Shown here piece after piece: positions 30,926 through 33,709 of a DNA stretch of 33,709 bases. Below the pieces are notes generated by a model. It was not told the DNA's origin. It saw only the letters and a program-made list of their open reading frames with translations, and made no database searches. Position numbers and translations under genes: made by a program. The stretch comes from Candidatus Polarisedimenticolia bacterium (GTDB lineage: Bacteria; Acidobacteriota; Polarisedimenticolia; Gp22-AA2; AA152). Location: positions 1-33,709 of the forward strand of contig DASTZC010000187.1 in NCBI GenBank assembly GCA_035764505.1. The letters run 5' to 3'. Each line of letters opens with the position of its first letter. The first letter of the stretch is position 1.

Positions 30926-33421
30926 GTGCGAATGAAGCTTTTCCTGGCAATGGTGCTCGCCCCGTTCCTGCTACTTGGCTCGATTTCGCCGTCCCCTCCA
31001 TCTCCGGTCCGGAGCGATGCAATCGAGGAATCGCCTCGTCCGGAAAATCTTCCGATGCCTCACGACCTCCGCCCGGATCCCCGCCGCCCTGCCACGAGCG
31101 ACAGTCTTTCGCCTTTTCTCCTGGCGGGCACGCGGGTGCGGACCTGGATTACCGGCCCGGTGGCCCACGTCGAGGTCACCCAGACCTGGGAGAACAGTAA
31201 CGACCAGCCGGTCGACGGCCTGTACATTTTCCCCCTTCCCGAGAATGCCGCCGTCAATGACATGACGCTGACCATCGGCGAGCGCACCATCCAGGGCGAG
31301 ATGCGCCGACGGGACGAAGCCCGCCAGGCCTACGAGCAGGCCCGCAGGGAAGGCCGCACGGCCGCATTGCTGGATCAGGAGCGCCCGAATGTCTTCGCTC
31401 AGCGCGTCGCCAATCTCGCCCCGCGCCAGCGGATCGAGGTGAAAATCGCCTTCGATTACGAAATCCGCTGTGCCGAGGGGGCGTGCGAGTATTCCTTCCC
31501 GACGGTCGTAGGGCCGCGCTTCATTCCGGCGCGCCAGACCGATCCCGGCGAAATCGCGCCGCCGATCGTCTCCGAGGGGAGCCATGCGCGCCAGCGTTTC
31601 TCGATGACGGTGAGCCTCGAGGCCGGAGTCGAGGCCCATGAGCTCCAGTCCCCGTCGCACCGCATCTCGATCACCCCTTTCGGAAAGGGAGGTCAGCGGG
31701 TCACCCTGGCGGCAGAGGAAAAGGAGATCCCGAATCGCGACTTCAAGCTGCGCTGGAAGGTGGGGAGCGGAGAGCCCGAGGTGGGCGTGCTGGCCTGGCG
31801 CGACCCAGGCGGGTCCGATCCGTCGGGTGTCTTCACCTTGATCCTGCAGCCTCCCGCCGATTTCGACACCGCATCCGCGGCGCCTCGCGAGCTGGTCTTC
31901 GTCCTCGATTGCTCCGGCTCGATGTCGGGCGTGCCGCTGGAGGCTGCGAAAGGAGTGGTGCGGCGGTCCCTGGGCGCCGTGCGCCCCGAGGACACCTTCC
32001 AGATCCTGCGCTTCTCAGACGCCACCTCCGGGATGGGAAGCCGCCCGCTCGCTCCGACGCGCGACAACCTGCGCAAGGCGCTCGCCTACCTCGATTCGCT
32101 GCAAGGCGAAGGAGGCACCGAGATGATCCTGGGAATCCGCGCCGCGCTCGATTTCCCCAAAGACCCGCGCCGCCTGCGGATCGTGGCGTTCCTGACCGAC
32201 GGCTACATCGGCAACGAGAGCGAGATTCTCAAGGAAGTCCGCTCGCGTCTGGGGGAAGCGAGGCTGTTTGCTTTCGGCATCGGCTCCTCGGTGAACCGCT
32301 ACCTCCTGGAAGGGCTGGCGGAAGAGGGACGAGGCGAAGCGGCCTTCCTGGGACCGCGCGAGACGCCCGATGAGATGGTCCAGCGCTTCACCCGGCGCAT
32401 TGACGCGCCGGTCCTTACCGATGTCCATATCAGTTGGCGCGATCTGGAGGTGACCGACACGATTCCAGAGCGGGCCCCCGATCTGTTCGACGGGCAGCCG
32501 CTGATCCTGCAGGGCCGCTACCGACGCGCCGGGACGGGAGTCGTGGAGGTGGAGGGCTTCAGCGGGGGGAGCCGCCGGATCTACCGGCGCAACGTGACGC
32601 TGCCGGAGAAGGCCGAGGGCCACGAGGCGCTCGGCAGGCTGTGGGCCCGGGCCCGCATCCACCAGCTGGAGCGTGACCTGCACGACGGCCCGAGCCCGTC
32701 GGTGGTCGAGTCGATAACCCGGCTGGGGCTGGGACATCACTTGATGACGCCCTATACGTCGCTGGTGGCGGTGGACAGCGAGATCAGCAACTGGACCGGC
32801 TCCTCCGCGCAGGTCGGCGTCCCGGTCGAGATGCCCGAAGACGTTTCCTACCAGGGAATCATCGGCCGCGGCGATGCTCCGGTGGCCGCGCGCCAGACAA
32901 TGGCGGTGTCCCCTGGGGTGTCGGGAGGCCTTCTCTCGGGATTCGGGCTGGCCAAGGACTCTCCGGCCGCCGGCTCGCTGCCCCCTGCTCGCAACGCCGC
33001 GCCGATGGAGGAGAAAGCAAAGCCCGCCTCGCAGGAAGGGGATCGAGCGCCGGGAAACAAGAAGGAAGCGCGGGATGAAGAGAGCACCAAGGCTCCGGGA
33101 TTCACCCGCCTGACGATCTACGAGGACGGCTCCGACGGAATCGCGCTGGAGGGGGACGGCAGCCTGTATCGTCTGCGGGGCGTTCAAACCACTTTCCTGA
33201 AAAAGATCGACGCGTCGGAGATGGAGGAGGTTCGCAGGGCACTGACCCAGGCGGGGACGGATCGGTGGCGCGGCGGCGGTGGGGGACCCCGAATCGTCCT
33301 GGACGCGGGGAAGGTGACGCGGGTCATCGGGCTCTCGAGCTCCGATCCCTCCGTGCAAGCCCTGGCCGCCTTGCTGCGCTCCCTGGCGAGTCTCCCTGGA
33401 AAAGCATCAAGCTTTCCGTGA
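30926..33421 (+). CDS. Exported VIT and von Willebrand factor A domain protein
   Basis: This is an 831-aa protein with a signal peptide or lipid-type N-terminal helix (MRMKLFLAMVLAPFLLLGS). A VIT domain (about 60-190, ITGPVAHVEVTQTW and GLYIFPLPENAAV) and a von Willebrand A domain from about 322 follow. The metal-ion-dependent adhesion site DCSGSMS has Asp328, Ser330 and Ser332. The C-terminal third is low complexity, then a beta-rich module from about 710. Such inter-alpha-trypsin-inhibitor-like proteins are thought to work at the cell surface. I start at GTG 30926, 5 bases after AGGAGG. GTG 30893 and ATG 30932 are alternatives. Its promoter matches that of the divergent ECF sigma gene, so it is probably a direct target. 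Confidence 0.9.
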   Translation: MRMKLFLAMVLAPFLLLGSISPSPPSPVRSDAIEESPRPENLPMPHDLRPDPRRPATSDSLSPFLLAGTRVRTWITGPVAHVEVTQTWENSNDQPVDGLYIFPLPENAAVNDMTLTIGERTIQGEMRRRDEARQAYEQARREGRTAALLDQERPNVFAQRVANLAPRQRIEVKIAFDYEIRCAEGACEYSFPTVVGPRFIPARQTDPGEIAPPIVSEGSHARQRFSMTVSLEAGVEAHELQSPSHRISITPFGKGGQRVTLAAEEKEIPNRDFKLRWKVGSGEPEVGVLAWRDPGGSDPSGVFTLILQPPADFDTASAAPRELVFVLDCSGSMSGVPLEAAKGVVRRSLGAVRPEDTFQILRFSDATSGMGSRPLAPTRDNLRKALAYLDSLQGEGGTEMILGIRAALDFPKDPRRLRIVAFLTDGYIGNESEILKEVRSRLGEARLFAFGIGSSVNRYLLEGLAEEGRGEAAFLGPRETPDEMVQRFTRRIDAPVLTDVHISWRDLEVTDTIPERAPDLFDGQPLILQGRYRRAGTGVVEVEGFSGGSRRIYRRNVTLPEKAEGHEALGRLWARARIHQLERDLHDGPSPSVVESITRLGLGHHLMTPYTSLVAVDSEISNWTGSSAQVGVPVEMPEDVSYQGIIGRGDAPVAARQTMAVSPGVSGGLLSGFGLAKDSPAAGSLPPARNAAPMEEKAKPASQEGDRAPGNKKEARDEESTKAPGFTRLTIYEDGSDGIALEGDGSLYRLRGVQTTFLKKIDASEMEEVRRALTQAGTDRWRGGGGGPRIVLDAGKVTRVIGLSSSDPSVQALAALLRSLASLPGKASSFP

Positions 33422-33436
33422 TGGATGCAAGGCGTC

Positions 33437-33709
33437 TCAAGCCACCGAGGGCGGCTCAGAGCCGCGCACCGAAGAGACGGCGGTGGAGCGCAGCGCCAGG
33501 ACCGAAAGAGCGATGAGCAGGCCAGGCCATGCCGCGATCCACCAGGCTTCCGCCAGGGCGTCGCGCCCCGAGGCCATGATGCTTCCGAGCGAGACCGCCG
33601 GCGGAGGCGCCCCCAGACCGACCAGCGACAGGGCCGATTCGAGCAGGATCGTGTCGGCGAAGCGCAAGGCGGTGCTGACGGCGAGCAACGGTCCCATTTG
33701 CGGCAGAAG
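33437..33709 (-). CDS. ABC transporter permease, DppC/OppC type (partial)
   Basis: This is the C-terminal part of a binding-protein-dependent transport permease, read into the window from the right edge. The segment LLPQMGPLLAV, then FADTILLESALSLVGLG and the LGSIMASG loop fit the EAA-like region and following helix of the DppC/OppC family. These import peptides or nickel with a DppB-type partner. A last membrane helix precedes a short tail. The frame is open to position 33709, so the start is outside. It converges with the VIT/VWA gene, with a 15-base gap. The transported substrate cannot be told from this fragment. Confidence 0.85.
   Translation of the reverse strand, partial: LLPQMGPLLAVSTALRFADTILLESALSLVGLGAPPPAVSLGSIMASGRDALAEAWWIAAWPGLLIALSVLALRSTAVSSVRGSEPPSVA

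Noticed and set aside
1-33709. CRISPR arrays, tRNA or rRNA genes, insertion sequences, attachment sites
   Set aside because: No repeat-spacer pattern, cloverleaf-like segment, transposase or integrase coding region, or flanking direct repeats were found on reading.

Overview
This is a high-GC chromosomal window with short intergenic gaps (none exceeds about 200 bases), many 1-10 base gene overlaps and frequent AGGAGG-type ribosome sites. The content is a long-form IspG, a DUF5117/DUF4953-type secreted zinc metalloprotease, multihaem cytochromes, a VIT/VWA protein beside an ECF sigma/anti-sigma pair, a PKD/thrombospondin-3 phosphatase and a complete oxidative tryptophan catabolic cluster. This fits a free-living aerobic or facultative bacterium, most likely an Acidobacteriota-type lineage. 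That placement is inference from gene content only. I saw no tRNA, rRNA, CRISPR array, insertion sequence or phage gene.

Layout. 0.1-4.9 kb: truA, a secreted transglutaminase-like protein with a promoter, ispG (minus strand, apparently leaderless) and a pterin-4a-carbinolamine dehydratase. 4.9-12.2 kb: a minus-strand, operon-like block that starts with an anchored dihaem cytochrome c. A TMEM14-like membrane protein, a small unknown protein, a large zinc metalloprotease and a membrane multihaem cytochrome/TPR fusion follow. 12.3-14.5 kb: a small basic protein and a DUF393-lipase maturation factor fusion that appears to start at CTG. 14.5-16.4 kb: a sulfatase-fold hydrolase and a VOC/PhnB-like protein.

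16.5-28.8 kb: the kynurenine to aminomuconate pathway in two converging arms. The plus arm (16.5-19.3 kb) holds an SDR, an aminomuconate-semialdehyde dehydrogenase and a RidA-type aminomuconate deaminase. The minus arm (28.8 down to 22.3 kb) holds a Rieske ferredoxin, 3-hydroxyanthranilate dioxygenase, a small DUF3761-like secreted protein, ACMS decarboxylase, kynureninase, kynurenine monooxygenase, tryptophan 2,3-dioxygenase and kynurenine formamidase. Together these take tryptophan to 2-oxo-3-hexenedioate (4-oxalocrotonate). Later steps lie outside the window. A TPR protein and a mosaic metallophosphatase, transcribed as a pair, sit between the arms.

28.9-33.4 kb: an anti-sigma factor and ECF sigma factor (minus) diverge from a VIT/VWA protein (plus). 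Both directions carry the same ECF-type promoter pattern (GGAACT, 16 bases, GTC). The window ends in a partial DppC/OppC-type ABC permease.

The most notable observations are the twin ECF promoters, an 11-bp hairpin that would hide the ribosome site of the DUF3761-like gene inside the kynurenine operon, the cytochrome/metalloprotease operon, an 18-bp near-perfect palindrome between two divergent units, an inverted repeat between the -35 and -10 of the plus-arm promoter, and two promoters placed so that leaderless mRNAs are expected.
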